This document shows positions 41,767 through 51,499 of a DNA stretch of 64,000 nucleotides, piece after piece; the stretch's first letter is position 1; every line of letters begins with the position of its first letter. Source of the stretch: Desulfocapsa sp050291935 (GTDB lineage Bacteria > Desulfobacterota > Desulfobulbia > Desulfobulbales > Desulfocapsaceae); the NCBI GenBank assembly GCA_050291935.1, contig JBNKKR010000013.1, positions 1-64,000 of the forward strand, given 5' to 3'. Position numbers and translations under genes: made by a program. Below the pieces are notes generated by a model. It did no database searches. It saw only the letters and a program-made list of their open reading frames with translations, and was not told where the DNA came from.

Positions 41767-42372
41767 CTAGAGTAATTTTTTCTGAATTGAAACAACCGTC
41801 AACGAAATAATCTTCTTCAATGTGGCCGCAACATTGTATCCCGTGATCGCACTAGCTTCAAAATCGGGAACCCGCAAACGACTGTTAAGATCTTTCCGCA
41901 AGACAGCAGTTGGTAAAATAGGTACACCATGCTCCTTGAGATCTATCTTGTTGTATTGAATAGCCAGTGGTATCTTAAAAATCGACTCTTTGTAGGCCTG
42001 AAGATTCTCATGGAGTTGGTTTAACGATCTGATATTCTTTTCGCGTTGCTTTTCCATGGCATCCGCCACAAAAACTACCCCATCAACACCTTTTAGAACC
42101 AACTTTCTCGTTGCGTTATATTTGACTTGCCCAGGAACCGTATACAATTGGATTTTAATATCATAACCTTTAATCTGCCCCATATCAAAAGGAAGAAAAT
42201 CAAAAAAAAGCGTTCGATCCCCATGGGTTTTCAAACTAACCATCTCTGATTGGATCTGATTCCTGAACTTGCGATTAATGTACTCAAGGTTAGTGGTTTT
42301 CCCACAACGCCCAGGTCCGTAATAAACGATTTTAACCTGTACTACCTTTTCTTTTAGGTTAATAAAACTCAA
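41767..42372 (-). CDS. MglA-like small Ras-family GTPase
   Basis: A 201-residue GTPase. The P-loop is YYGPGRCGKTTNLEYI (about 17-32); switch region THGDRTLFFDFLPFDMG is the MglA signature; G3 is VPGQ in LYTVPGQVKYN; the guanine specificity motif is YNKID. MglA proteins set cell polarity and motility by switching between GTP and GDP under control of a roadblock protein. Here the preceding gene encodes such a protein and the following gene encodes a giant acidic protein. No motility genes are in the window. Confidence 0.92.
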   Translation of the reverse strand: MSFINLKEKVVQVKIVYYGPGRCGKTTNLEYINRKFRNQIQSEMVSLKTHGDRTLFFDFLPFDMGQIKGYDIKIQLYTVPGQVKYNATRKLVLKGVDGVVFVADAMEKQREKNIRSLNQLHENLQAYKESIFKIPLAIQYNKIDLKEHGVPILPTAVLRKDLNSRLRVPDFEASAITGYNVAATLKKIISLTVVSIQKKLL

Positions 42373-42436
42373 TGCTGCCCTCCCCCAAAAAGCATAGTTA
42401 GTAGCATAATCAGGATATTTCTATTTTTTCTACCCA

Positions 42437-42838
42437 TTACTGATTTGTATCCCAAACCGCTCTAATCTGCTCAATTGCTTCAACAACATTTAAGCGTAGA
42501 AACCCCAGTGAAATCTCTTTGCCAAACATGGAAATAAGAAGCAATTCATCATCAATTTTACTAAAATGAATATTTGAATCTTGTCCTTTATGGAAGAGCA
42601 ACGAGAATTCGGCCTCTCCAACGAGTTTAGCCATGGCGTCCACGGTGGCAAAGTTGCCGGCAGCCAATGCAGCAAAAGAGTAAACATCATACTTGCTCTC
42701 ACCATTATCTTTGGCGGTAATGATATTCCCTGCCATATCAATAATAATGACGCAGTCAACGCCTAATTTGATGAGCTTATCGTTCAATATAGTATCGATC
42801 TGCTCAAGTTGCTCTTGACTGACGATTCCATAGTTCAT
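42437..42838 (-). CDS. roadblock/LC7-domain protein, MglB-like
   Basis: A 133-residue protein with a single roadblock/LC7 domain (about residues 8-118): CVIIIDMAGNIITAKDNGE, FAALAAGNFATVDAMAKLVGE and FSLLFHKGQDSNIHFSKIDDELLLISMF. Such proteins dimerise and act as GTPase-activating or exchange partners of MglA. The GTPase gene starts 64 bases downstream. The ribosome site is AAAGGAAGGGG. It is the first gene of a three-gene operon. Confidence 0.88.
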   Translation of the reverse strand: MNYGIVSQEQLEQIDTILNDKLIKLGVDCVIIIDMAGNIITAKDNGESKYDVYSFAALAAGNFATVDAMAKLVGEAEFSLLFHKGQDSNIHFSKIDDELLLISMFGKEISLGFLRLNVVEAIEQIRAVWDTNQ

Positions 42839-43225
42839 GCTACGTACCCCTTCCTTTATTGTGAGTCACCAGCGTAACTCTTCTTAACCGCTTGCACTGC
42901 CAATCACAGCACAATGAATAATCTTAAAAAATAAAACGTCCTTATTGGTTCAATCCAAATCGGCTGTGGCCTTTTAAATGAAATGTACACACTCCAAAAA
43001 ATACAGCACACAGGATGCAAAATCTTCTTTCGCTAGCTATAACAAACACTAACCAGACCACACCGCTTCATAGTATACGACAGATCAAAAATGATATGAA
43101 GCTGTTTTTTTGTTTTTCGTAAAAAAATCATACTGATAGTAATAAATCTCCTCCCACAAATAGGCAAAAAGACACTTAACATACTTATTTAACTAAATTT
43201 AAGAAAAAAAGCATCCAAAAAATCT
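42839..43225. other. 387-base intergenic region upstream of the roadblock gene
   Basis: AT-rich. It should contain the operon promoter but I see none with confidence. A 32-codon frame at about 43110-43015 on the minus strand is not supported by a well-placed ribosome site. No structured RNA recognised. Confidence 0.4.
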
Positions 43226-44956
43226 TTAAACCCAAAGCGGTACATGACAAAAGTTATCCACATCAATCAAGCCCAAATCGGTAATTTTTAGGTATGGAAT
43301 AACCGGCAAGGCGAGAAAGCTCATATACATAAATGGATCCTCCACTTGTACCCCTAAATCTTTTGCTGCGTTAATCACCTTTGCAAGACGTAATGCAACA
43401 CTATCCGCATCATGACAAGACATCAGTCCGGCAACTTCCAAAGCAAGTGTTGCCTTAACTTCTCCGTCAGCCACCACTGCCAACCCACCTTGTTGTCTGC
43501 ATATGGTTTCAACGGCAAGCATCATGTCTTCATCATTTTCTCCGACAACGGTAATATTGTGAGAGTCATGTCCTACAGTTGAAGCAAGTGCCCCACGTTT
43601 AAGACCAATGCCTTGCACAAATCCACAGCCTCTATTTCCGGTTCCGTGGTGTCGTTCAACCACCGCAATTTTCAGAATATCCATTTCTGGATCAGCAATG
43701 GCAAAACCCGCATTTCTTTTTACCTTCACCTGTATCTGCTCGGTGATAAGTTGATTTGGCACAATTTTTATGACTCTTGCCAACTCAGATATTGCCGGGA
43801 TAGCAAAGGAAAGTTCCTCAAGTTTCACATTTACCGAATGAAACACTTCTTTATAACGTTTATGGACATCTAATGGAGGTCGGAGATCACAAGCTTTCTC
43901 ATCTGACACGTTTTTCCCTTTCACGTACACCTGTTGTGCTTGAATATCGTGCAAATCATCAAACAGGACCAGATTGGCCTTATATCCGGGTGCAACTGCT
44001 CCCACATTTTTTAATCCATAATAGGTTGCAACATTAATTGTAACCATCCTAATAGCAGTTACAGGATCAAGGCCAAGGCCTATTACCTTTCGCAAAATTC
44101 GATCAAGATGCCCATCTGTTAACAGTTCTTGTGCGTTGCAATCATCGGTCACCAATAAAAATCGGTGGCTGTTTTTGGTGGTTACAGCCGGAAGCAATTT
44201 TTCCATATTTTTAGCAGTAGAACCCTCTCGAATAAAGACGTACATGCCACCACGCAACTTTTCAATCGCCTCTTCTGCTAAAACACATTCATGATCAGAG
44301 CCAATCCCGCAACCAATATATGCCTGCAAAGAAGGTCCGGACAAGCCGGGTGCATGCCCATCAATTGGCCTCTCCATTTTTTGGGCGTGAACTATTTTTT
44401 GAAGAACCTGTTCGTCCCCACTAAGCACTCCGGGAAAGTTCATCATTTCTGCAAGTCCAAGTAGTTGTGGCATCGCAAGCAACTCACTTACCTGCGATGC
44501 CCCGATACTTGCTCCTGCATTTTCAAGAGAGGTCGCGGGCACACAAGAAGGTGCCATACAATACATTTCCAGTGCAACATCCTTTGACTCTTCAATAAAA
44601 TAGTTAATTCCCGTCATCCCGGCAACATTCGCAATCTCATGGGGATCGCAAACCACAGTGGTCGTACCGTGCTGTAACACGGTTTTTGCAAATTCTCTTG
44701 GATTTAACATGGAACTTTCAATATGGATATGCCCTTCCATAAAACCCGGTGCCACATAGCAGCCCTTACAATCTATTTCATTAATGCCTTCGTATCGACC
44801 AACACCTGCTATCAATCCTTCACATATTGCAACATCACCCTCAAGAATTTCACCTCCAAACACATCTATTATTTTACAATTTTTCAAGACAAGCTCAGCA
44901 GGAACTGCCCCTTTTGCCTGGAGAATCCGTTTTTTTAATTCTTCTATTTTGTTCAT
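43226..44956 (-). CDS. ade: adenine deaminase
   Basis: A 576-residue amidohydrolase that converts adenine to hypoxanthine in purine salvage. Metal-binding HIHIESS follows APGFMEG at about 72-82; further features are VCDPHEIANV, PIDGHAPGLSG, LVTDDCNAQEL and the C-terminal GHDSHNITVVG typical of the AdeC family. Length is normal. It is a single gene, divergent from tatD. Confidence 0.94.
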   Translation of the reverse strand: MNKIEELKKRILQAKGAVPAELVLKNCKIIDVFGGEILEGDVAICEGLIAGVGRYEGINEIDCKGCYVAPGFMEGHIHIESSMLNPREFAKTVLQHGTTTVVCDPHEIANVAGMTGINYFIEESKDVALEMYCMAPSCVPATSLENAGASIGASQVSELLAMPQLLGLAEMMNFPGVLSGDEQVLQKIVHAQKMERPIDGHAPGLSGPSLQAYIGCGIGSDHECVLAEEAIEKLRGGMYVFIREGSTAKNMEKLLPAVTTKNSHRFLLVTDDCNAQELLTDGHLDRILRKVIGLGLDPVTAIRMVTINVATYYGLKNVGAVAPGYKANLVLFDDLHDIQAQQVYVKGKNVSDEKACDLRPPLDVHKRYKEVFHSVNVKLEELSFAIPAISELARVIKIVPNQLITEQIQVKVKRNAGFAIADPEMDILKIAVVERHHGTGNRGCGFVQGIGLKRGALASTVGHDSHNITVVGENDEDMMLAVETICRQQGGLAVVADGEVKATLALEVAGLMSCHDADSVALRLAKVINAAKDLGVQVEDPFMYMSFLALPVIPYLKITDLGLIDVDNFCHVPLWV

Positions 44957-45140
44957 TATGTATCTAATTCCATATTTTTTATCATTAAGGGTATCTAATT
45001 CCCTGAAATAGAAATTTCCAATTACAAAACAAATATTTTGATGCGTTTATACCATTACTTCTTAACGACCACAAAATTATTTCACATTCATTTCATCATT
45101 GCGGGTGAATATTGAATCTGATAGAACATCTATTCTTATT

Positions 45141-45962
45141 ATGAAAACAAAAAAAGCTCCCATACCAACAGTAAAGCGTGGATCCTATTTTATCGATTCA
45201 CATTGTCATCTTGACATGGACAGTTACGCAAGCGATCTTGAGCAGGTACTGGATAATGCCAGGTTGCACCGGGTACACACAATAATTAGCATCGGCATAG
45301 ACGAAAAAAGCTCACGTTCTGCAATAAATCTTGCCAAACAGTACCCCTCTTGCATAAAGGCCACCGTGGGTATACATCCCCATGATGTGGAACATATTGA
45401 TCAACACACCTATGTTCGCCTGCAAAAGCTTGTTCAAAATAATAGAGAACACGTTGTCGGCTACGGGGAAATTGGCCTTGATTACGCAAAAAATTATTCA
45501 CCAAAATCAATTCAGCAAAAAGCATTTTCAGAACAGCTTCACCTCGCAAAGGAACTGGCCTTACCGGTTATAATTCACGACCGGGAAGCACACAAAGATT
45601 GTATTACCCTTTTGCAAGAAGCTGCACCTTTTCCCAAAGGCGGTGTTATGCACTGCTTTTCTGGAGATATACACTTTGCCAAGCAAGTACTGGAACTGGG
45701 TTTTTACATTTCCATACCAGGAGTTGTAACTTTTAAAAATGGGTATATGCTACAAGATGTGACTGCCAAAATTCCGCTTGAAGCAATGCTTTTGGAAACA
45801 GACGGCCCCTTTCTTTCCCCTGTCCCCTGGCGGGGAAAACGAAATGAACCTGCCTATATTCCGTATATTGCAAAAAAAATTGCTGAGATAAAACAGATTA
45901 GTATGGAAGAAGTTGCTTATCAAACAAGTAAGAATGCTCAAGCACTCTTTCAAATACCTTAG
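45141..45962 (+). CDS. tatD: TatD-family metal-dependent hydrolase
   Basis: A 273-residue protein from ATG 45141 (a TTG at 45099 is an in-frame alternative with 14 more residues; neither has a strong ribosome site). Metal motifs: DSHCHLD near the start, VGYGEIGLDY, PVIIHDREAH, MHCFSGD and LETDGPFLSP. TatD enzymes are 3'-5' DNA exonucleases or related phosphoesterases. It is followed after 17 bases by the yggS-family gene. Confidence 0.92.
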   Translation: MKTKKAPIPTVKRGSYFIDSHCHLDMDSYASDLEQVLDNARLHRVHTIISIGIDEKSSRSAINLAKQYPSCIKATVGIHPHDVEHIDQHTYVRLQKLVQNNREHVVGYGEIGLDYAKNYSPKSIQQKAFSEQLHLAKELALPVIIHDREAHKDCITLLQEAAPFPKGGVMHCFSGDIHFAKQVLELGFYISIPGVVTFKNGYMLQDVTAKIPLEAMLLETDGPFLSPVPWRGKRNEPAYIPYIAKKIAEIKQISMEEVAYQTSKNAQALFQIP

Positions 45963-45979
45963 CCAACGTTATTTGACCA

Positions 45980-46675
45980 ATGACTATCCAAGACAATCTA
46001 CAGGCAATCAATAAAGCAATTCATGCAACAGCACTCGCATGTGATAGAGACCCTTCAACAATTCAACTATTGGCAGTTTCAAAACACCATCCTATAAGCA
46101 GTATCCAGGAAGCAATTGATGCCGGGCAAAAATCTTTTGGTGAAAATTACATCCAGGAAGCAGAAATAAAATGTAAAGCTCTGCATCAAGATGCATCCTT
46201 TCACTTTATTGGCCACGTACAGAGCAATAAGGCAAAAGTTGCAGCCTCTCTTTTTGACGTGGTTGAGACCGTTGACAGATTCAAGCTTGCCAAAGCTTTG
46301 CATAAACAGCTCGAAAAAGAAAACAAACAATTAGATATTCTTGTGCAGGTGAACATTGCAAATGACCCAAATAAACATGGTGTAGCTCCCCATGATACCA
46401 TCACCCTACTTAAGGAAATTACTGCGCTTCCAACACTTAAGCCCATGGGGCTGATGACCATGCCCCCTTACTCTCAAGATCTTGAACAAACGCGTGCGCA
46501 CTTTAAAGCCTTACGTGATCTCTCCAAGACATGTGCAGAGAAGGGACTTTTTTACAACAATGAAGCAGTACAACTATCCATGGGAATGTCCCACGATTTT
46601 AAAGTCGCCATTGAGGAAGGCTCTACCTGCATACGCGTTGGCACTGCAATTTTTGGAGCTCGAATCGCAAATTAA
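45980..46675 (+). CDS. YggS-family PLP homeostasis protein
   Basis: A 231-residue fold-III protein that binds PLP at K35 (LLAVSKHHP). Further motifs: FGENYIQEA, FHFIGHVQSNK, LVQVNIANDPNKHG and the phosphate site LSMGMSHDFKVAIEEGS. YggS/PLPBP proteins buffer PLP and affect amino acid pools; no enzymatic reaction is established. Length is typical. It follows tatD closely. Confidence 0.93.
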   Translation: MTIQDNLQAINKAIHATALACDRDPSTIQLLAVSKHHPISSIQEAIDAGQKSFGENYIQEAEIKCKALHQDASFHFIGHVQSNKAKVAASLFDVVETVDRFKLAKALHKQLEKENKQLDILVQVNIANDPNKHGVAPHDTITLLKEITALPTLKPMGLMTMPPYSQDLEQTRAHFKALRDLSKTCAEKGLFYNNEAVQLSMGMSHDFKVAIEEGSTCIRVGTAIFGARIAN

Positions 46676-46738
46676 TCCATGGAAATTTCACATTTTCTAT
46701 CTGGATAGATATTGCGCCTGAGCTTAAAAAGCAAAAAA

Positions 46739-46771
46739 AAAGGGTTGCAGTCAAACTGACTGCAACCCTTT
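46739..46771 (-). terminator. terminator of the tRNA-Val/tRNA-Asp transcript
   Basis: A 15-bp stem (46739-46753 with 46757-46771) and 3-base loop. On the minus strand a run of T (46732-46740) follows directly. It may also limit read-through from the convergent yggS-family gene. Confidence 0.85.
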
Positions 46772-46778
46772 ATATTCC

Positions 46779-46855
46779 TGGCGGAGCGGACGGGACTCGA
46801 ACCCGCGACCCCCGGCGTGACAGGCCGGTATTCTAACCAGCTGAACTACCGCTCC
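46779..46855 (-). tRNA. tRNA-Asp (GTC)
   Basis: 77 bases including an encoded CCA. Acceptor stem GGAGCGG/CCGCTCC, anticodon GTC in the loop CTGTCAC, and the T-loop GTTCGAGTC are visible. It lies second in a tRNA pair downstream of lon. Confidence 0.96.
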
Positions 46856-46884
46856 CGATTAGACATTGCTTGCGAAAAACTGAG

Positions 46885-46960
46885 TGGTGGGCGGTACAGG
46901 GATCGAACCTGTGACCCTCGGCTTGTAAGGCCGATGCTCTCCCAGCTGAGCTAACCGCCC
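46885..46960 (-). tRNA. tRNA-Val (TAC)
   Basis: 76 bases including CCA. Acceptor GGGCGGT/ACCGCCC, anticodon TAC in the loop CTTACAA, T-loop GTTCGATCC. It is 60 bases after the lon stop and 29 bases before tRNA-Asp. Confidence 0.96.
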
Positions 46961-47019
46961 CCTCAATTATTGTGGACCTCTATTTAACAGTTGGTCTATT
47001 CTCCGTCAAGCAAAAAAGA

Positions 47020-49422
47020 TCAATGGGGAGCATTATGTGAAGAGACGGTATAGTCTCCAACCACCGAATCCAAAGTCACTTCCTTAAAGAGCGCTTCACC
47101 TTCTTTCAAGATAAGCGCTTTTTCAAGGACATCATCAACATTTTCCACACAATGAATATCTAAACTTCTGCGAATATTGGCTGGCACATCTTTCAAATTT
47201 CTCTCATTTTCTTTTGGAACCAGAACCGTTTTTATATTTCCACGTTTGGCAGCAAGAAGCTTCTCCGTTAATCCACCAATGGGAAGAACGCGCCCCCGTA
47301 ACGTAATCTCACCAGTCATGGCCAATTCATGTCGTACCGGAAGTTTTAAAATTGCAGAAACAAGCGCGGTGGCCATGGTGATACCAGCAGAAGGACCGTC
47401 TTTTGGAATAGCTCCTTCCGGAACATGGATATGAATATCGAGCTTCTGATAGAAATCAGGCTCAAGGCCAAGACGCATACTTCTTGATCTTACATAGCTC
47501 AGTGCCGCCTGAGCCGACTCCTGCATGACATCACCAAGTTTCCCGGTAACAATCATTTTTCCGGTTCCTTGCATCAAAGTGGTCTCTATCTGCAGTAGTT
47601 CGCCACCAACCGGTGTCCATGCAAGCCCAGTAACAAGCCCCACTTCATCACGCTCTTCAGCCAGTCCATATCTAAACTTTGGTGTTCCCAAAAAACGCAG
47701 GACTGTGTTTGCTGTAACCTTGTATTTCTGTATCCGTTTCTTACTTTTTTGACGGTCCCTGGCAATCTTACGAAATACCGACGCGAGAGTACGCTCAAGG
47801 TTGCGAACTCCGGCTTCTTTTGTGTAACTTCTTATCACTTCAAGAATACCGCCTGGAGTGAGCAGAATATCGTCATTCTTAAATCCATTAACTTCCAACT
47901 GTTTTGGTATCAAATAGCCACTGGCGATCTTCTGTTTTTCTTCCTCGGTATAGCCATTTAGACGAATCACTTCCATCCTGTCTTGAAGAGGAAGAGGGAT
48001 ACCATCCAAATCATTGGCAGTGGTGATAAAGAAGATATTGGAAAGATCATAGTCAAGATCCAAATAATGGTCGTTAAAACTATTATTCTGTTCAGGATCC
48101 AACACTTCCAAAAGAGCAGATGAAGGATCACCACGAAAATCAGTGGACATTTTATCTACTTCATCAAGACAAAAGACAGGATTAGCCACCCCAATTTTCT
48201 GCATCGCCTGAATAATTTTCCCTGGCATCGCACCTACGTAGGTCCTTCTATGACCGCGAATCTCGGCCTCATCGCGAACCCCACCGAGTGAGATCCTGGT
48301 GAATTTGCGTCCCATGGCTCGAGCGATGGACTTGGAAATGGATGTTTTCCCAACCCCTGGAGGACCAACAAGACAAATTATTGGCCCTTGTAATTTTTTC
48401 ACCTGTGCTTGAACAGCCAAGTATTCCAAAATCCTCTCTTTGGGCTTTTCCAAACCAAAATGATCTTCATCAAGGATTGCCTCAGCTTTGACAATATCGA
48501 TTTTAGCTCGCGACTTTTTACTCCAGGGCAATTCAAGAATACAATCGATATAGTTTCTAACCACCGTTGTCTCAGCGGACATGGGTGGCATATTCCGTAA
48601 TTTTTTTAACTCTTTTAAGGTCTTTTCCCGAACCAGCTTCGGCAACTTTTTCTTTTCGAGGGTCTGTTCAAGCTCACCTATCTCATCCACCCCGTCCTCA
48701 TTTTGCCCCATCTCTTTTTGGATGACTTTAACCTTTTCTCCCAAAAAATAATTGCGCTGGGTCTTCCCCATCTGTTTTTTGGTTCTTGCGTTTATCTCTT
48801 TTTCAAGTTCAGCAAGCTCCATTTCCCGGTGCATAAATGCAAGAATTTTTTCAATTCGTTTTGAAATCGAGTCAATTTCAAGAATTTCCTGTTTTTCTCT
48901 CGCCTTTAAAGGTAAATGGGAACTGACAATATCAACTAATTTCCCATTATCAACTATCGCCTTCACCGATTTTATGACTTCACGAGGAATCTTCCGATGT
49001 TCGTCGGCAAATTCTTCAAACTTCTCACGTAATCGCCGGACAAAAACCTCCGTTTCCGGCAGTTCGTTTCCTTTATTTTCACGAAGAGTTACTTCAGCCT
49101 GCAAAAAATTATCATGGGGAACAAAAGAAACAATTTCCGCCCTTCTCTTTCCTTCAACCAAAGCCTTGATGGTTCCATCTGGCAAACGCAATAACTGCAT
49201 AACAACTGCAATGGTACCAGTCCGAAAAATCTCCTGTTCCGATGGATCATCAATTTTAGAATCCTTTTGGGTCACAAGAAGAATCTCTGTTCGTTTTTCC
49301 ATCGAATCTTCAAGGGCTTTAATGGATTTTGCACGCCCAACAACTAATGGGGCCACCATATGGGGAAAGATGACGATATCACGTAGTGACATCACCGGAT
49401 ACAGACTGCTTTTCATATTCAA
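47020..49422 (-). CDS. lon: ATP-dependent protease La
   Basis: An 800-residue cytoplasmic AAA+ protease. N-terminal substrate domain (about 1-200), Walker A GPPGVGKTS near 355, Walker B VFCLDEVDKM, and the Ser-Lys protease dyad in KDGPSAGITMAT and GGLTEKLLAAKRG. Length matches the family. It is last in the run tig-clpP-clpX-lon, with tRNA-Val and tRNA-Asp following. Two Met at 49422 and 49416 are alternatives (MNMKSSLYP). Confidence 0.97.
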   Translation of the reverse strand: MNMKSSLYPVMSLRDIVIFPHMVAPLVVGRAKSIKALEDSMEKRTEILLVTQKDSKIDDPSEQEIFRTGTIAVVMQLLRLPDGTIKALVEGKRRAEIVSFVPHDNFLQAEVTLRENKGNELPETEVFVRRLREKFEEFADEHRKIPREVIKSVKAIVDNGKLVDIVSSHLPLKAREKQEILEIDSISKRIEKILAFMHREMELAELEKEINARTKKQMGKTQRNYFLGEKVKVIQKEMGQNEDGVDEIGELEQTLEKKKLPKLVREKTLKELKKLRNMPPMSAETTVVRNYIDCILELPWSKKSRAKIDIVKAEAILDEDHFGLEKPKERILEYLAVQAQVKKLQGPIICLVGPPGVGKTSISKSIARAMGRKFTRISLGGVRDEAEIRGHRRTYVGAMPGKIIQAMQKIGVANPVFCLDEVDKMSTDFRGDPSSALLEVLDPEQNNSFNDHYLDLDYDLSNIFFITTANDLDGIPLPLQDRMEVIRLNGYTEEEKQKIASGYLIPKQLEVNGFKNDDILLTPGGILEVIRSYTKEAGVRNLERTLASVFRKIARDRQKSKKRIQKYKVTANTVLRFLGTPKFRYGLAEERDEVGLVTGLAWTPVGGELLQIETTLMQGTGKMIVTGKLGDVMQESAQAALSYVRSRSMRLGLEPDFYQKLDIHIHVPEGAIPKDGPSAGITMATALVSAILKLPVRHELAMTGEITLRGRVLPIGGLTEKLLAAKRGNIKTVLVPKENERNLKDVPANIRRSLDIHCVENVDDVLEKALILKEGEALFKEVTLDSVVGDYTVSSHNAPH

Positions 49423-49534
49423 TTCCTTCTAAGAAAAATACTCTTGTTGCCCACTTCCAGTATCGCGTTGAACTGCCATTCTTTACAGAAAAAACTGTGG
49501 AATAGCAGCATAAACAAATAGACTCATCAATTCC

Positions 49535-50806
49535 CTATCCAGCATTTTCTAATTTTTTTTCATCGGGATTTGTATAGAGAACCACCGGATAATCACCATC
49601 ATTAATCACCTGCTCACTGATTACACATTCCTGAACATTCTTTTTCGACGGCAAGTCATACATCACATCAAGCATGGATTCTTCCATCACCGAACGTAAT
49701 CCTCTGGCACCAGATTTTCGTTTCAAGGCCTTCTGCGCTATGGCAGACAAAGCACCTTCGGTAAATCGAAGACGAACATTTTCAAGTTCAAATAAACGTT
49801 CATATTGCTTGGTCAGGGCATTTTTAGGTTCTGTCAAAATCCGGACCAGATCCTCTTCTTCAAGTTCCTGCATGGTTGCAATCACCGGCAAACGTCCAAC
49901 AAGCTCTGGAATAAGGCCAAATTTCAACAAATCCTCGGGTCGAACTTTAGCCAGCATCTCCCCTAGCTTGACTTTCTTATCGTGTTCCACCTTTGCACCA
50001 AATCCTATGGATTTAGTCCCTTCCCTTCGCTTTACCACGGAGTCAAGACCAACAAAAGCCCCGCCGACAATAAAGAGAACATTGGTGGTATCAATCTTTA
50101 CCAGATCTTGCTGGGGATGTTTACGCCCACCTTTTGGAGGAATTGAAGCAACTGTTCCCTCAATAATTTTTAAAAGAGCCTGCTGCACTCCCTCACCAGA
50201 CACATCACGGGTAAGAGAGGCGCTATCAGACTTTCTCGCAATTTTGTCTATTTCATCAATATAGATAATACCCCGTTCGGCACGATCTATATCATAGTCA
50301 GCTGCCTGAAGAAGATTTACAAGGATATTTTCTACATCATCACCAACATACCCAGCCTCGGTCAAGGTAGTTGCGTCGGCTATGCAAAAGGGTACATTTA
50401 ATATTCTGGCAAGGGTTTGAGCGACCAGTGTCTTACCGCTCCCGGTGGGGCCAATTAAGATAATATTTGATTTCTGCAGTTCCACCGCATCAAGATCAGT
50501 GGGTGCATCAATACGTTTGTAATGATTATGCACCGCAACAGAGAGTACTTTTTTAGCAAAATCCTGGCCGATAACATAGTCATTAAGATGCTCATTTATA
50601 TCCATGGGTTTAAGAACGGCAGCCACACCACCCTTCTCATCGGATACCTGCGCAGCATCTTCATCTTTGACAATCTCGTTACAGAGCTCTATACATTCAT
50701 CACAGATATACACCTGCGGTCCTGCGATCAATTTAGCTACTTCATCCTGCTCTTTGCCACAAAAAGAACAATGACAGATCGATTCATTGTTTTCATTATC
50801 ACTCAT
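49535..50806 (-). CDS. clpX: ATP-dependent Clp protease ATP-binding subunit ClpX
   Basis: A 423-residue AAA+ unfoldase that feeds ClpP. N-terminal C4 zinc domain (HCSFCGKEQ ... YICDECIELCNE, about 12-40), Walker A GPTGSGKT, Walker B IIYIDEIDKI, the pore loop GYVGDD and the ClpP-binding loop LIPELVGRLP region are present. It begins 2 bases before the clpP stop position on the same strand, so the two are coupled. Confidence 0.97.
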   Translation of the reverse strand: MSDNENNESICHCSFCGKEQDEVAKLIAGPQVYICDECIELCNEIVKDEDAAQVSDEKGGVAAVLKPMDINEHLNDYVIGQDFAKKVLSVAVHNHYKRIDAPTDLDAVELQKSNIILIGPTGSGKTLVAQTLARILNVPFCIADATTLTEAGYVGDDVENILVNLLQAADYDIDRAERGIIYIDEIDKIARKSDSASLTRDVSGEGVQQALLKIIEGTVASIPPKGGRKHPQQDLVKIDTTNVLFIVGGAFVGLDSVVKRREGTKSIGFGAKVEHDKKVKLGEMLAKVRPEDLLKFGLIPELVGRLPVIATMQELEEEDLVRILTEPKNALTKQYERLFELENVRLRFTEGALSAIAQKALKRKSGARGLRSVMEESMLDVMYDLPSKKNVQECVISEQVINDGDYPVVLYTNPDEKKLENAG

Positions 50807-50807
50807 A

Positions 50808-51410
50808 CTATTCTTCCTCAGAAGGGTCCATTCGTTTGGTCAATACCTCATCTACTATACCATATTTTTTTGCCTCAATGGCACTCATAAAATTATCACG
50901 ATCCGTATCTTTCTGGATTTTCTTAATAGAATGCCCTGTATGGGCAGAGAGGATGCCATTGAGATCCTCACGCATTCTGAGCATTTCCCTTGCATGGATA
51001 TCCACTTCAGTGGCCTGACCCTGGAACCCGCCCATGGGCTGATGAATCATTATCCGCGCATTGGGCAATGCATAACGCTTGCCACTTGTCCCTGCAGCAA
51101 GCAGCAACGCCCCCATGGAGGCCGCCTGCCCCATACAGAGTGTTGCAATATCACATTTAACATACTGCATGGTGTCATAAATGGCCATCCCAGCAGTTAC
51201 CGAGCCACCTGGAGAATTAATATAAAAAGTGATATCCTTATCGGGATCCTCAGCCTCAAGAAACAGTAGCTGGGCAACAATAACGTTACTTACGTTATCG
51301 TCCACACTTGCACCAAGAAAAACTATTCTTTCTCGAAGCAACCTGGAATAAATATCAAAAGAGCGTTCTCCCCTGGGACTCTGTTCAACCACCATTGGCA
51401 CAAGGTTCAT
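50808..51410 (-). CDS. clpP: ATP-dependent Clp protease proteolytic subunit
   Basis: A 200-residue serine protease that forms the chamber for ClpX. The start is ATG 51410 with GGGGGAAC upstream; the longer frame from 51476 runs into the tig-clpP hairpin and is rejected. The catalytic triad is S98 (GQAASMG), H123 (MIHQPMGG) and D172 (DTDRDNF). Substrates reach it through ClpX encoded directly downstream. Confidence 0.97.
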   Translation of the reverse strand: MNLVPMVVEQSPRGERSFDIYSRLLRERIVFLGASVDDNVSNVIVAQLLFLEAEDPDKDITFYINSPGGSVTAGMAIYDTMQYVKCDIATLCMGQAASMGALLLAAGTSGKRYALPNARIMIHQPMGGFQGQATEVDIHAREMLRMREDLNGILSAHTGHSIKKIQKDTDRDNFMSAIEAKKYGIVDEVLTKRMDPSEEE

Positions 51411-51429
51411 TTTTGTTCCCCCAAAATAG

Positions 51430-51467
51430 GTACGACTGCAGAAACATAAGCGTTCCTGCAGTCGTAC
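51430..51467 (-). other. 12-bp hairpin between tig and clpP
   Basis: A perfect 12-bp stem (51430-51441 with 51456-51467, arm GTACGACTGCAG) with a 14-base loop lies in the tig-clpP gap. No T run follows on the minus strand, so it is more likely an RNA-processing or stability element than a terminator. Confidence 0.6.
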
Positions 51468-51499
51468 GTTAAGCATTTATAAATGATTTGCATTGAGTA

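Noticed and set aside
43015..43110. 32-codon frame on the minus strand behind a GGGAGGAG
   Set aside because: The ribosome-like sequence is about 16 bases from the ATG and the product has no recognisable features.
48752..49432. 226-residue Ser/Arg-rich frame on the plus strand
   Set aside because: Antisense to the N-terminal part of lon; no supporting signals.
50787..51269. 160-residue frame on the plus strand
   Set aside because: Antisense to clpX and clpP; shadow frame.
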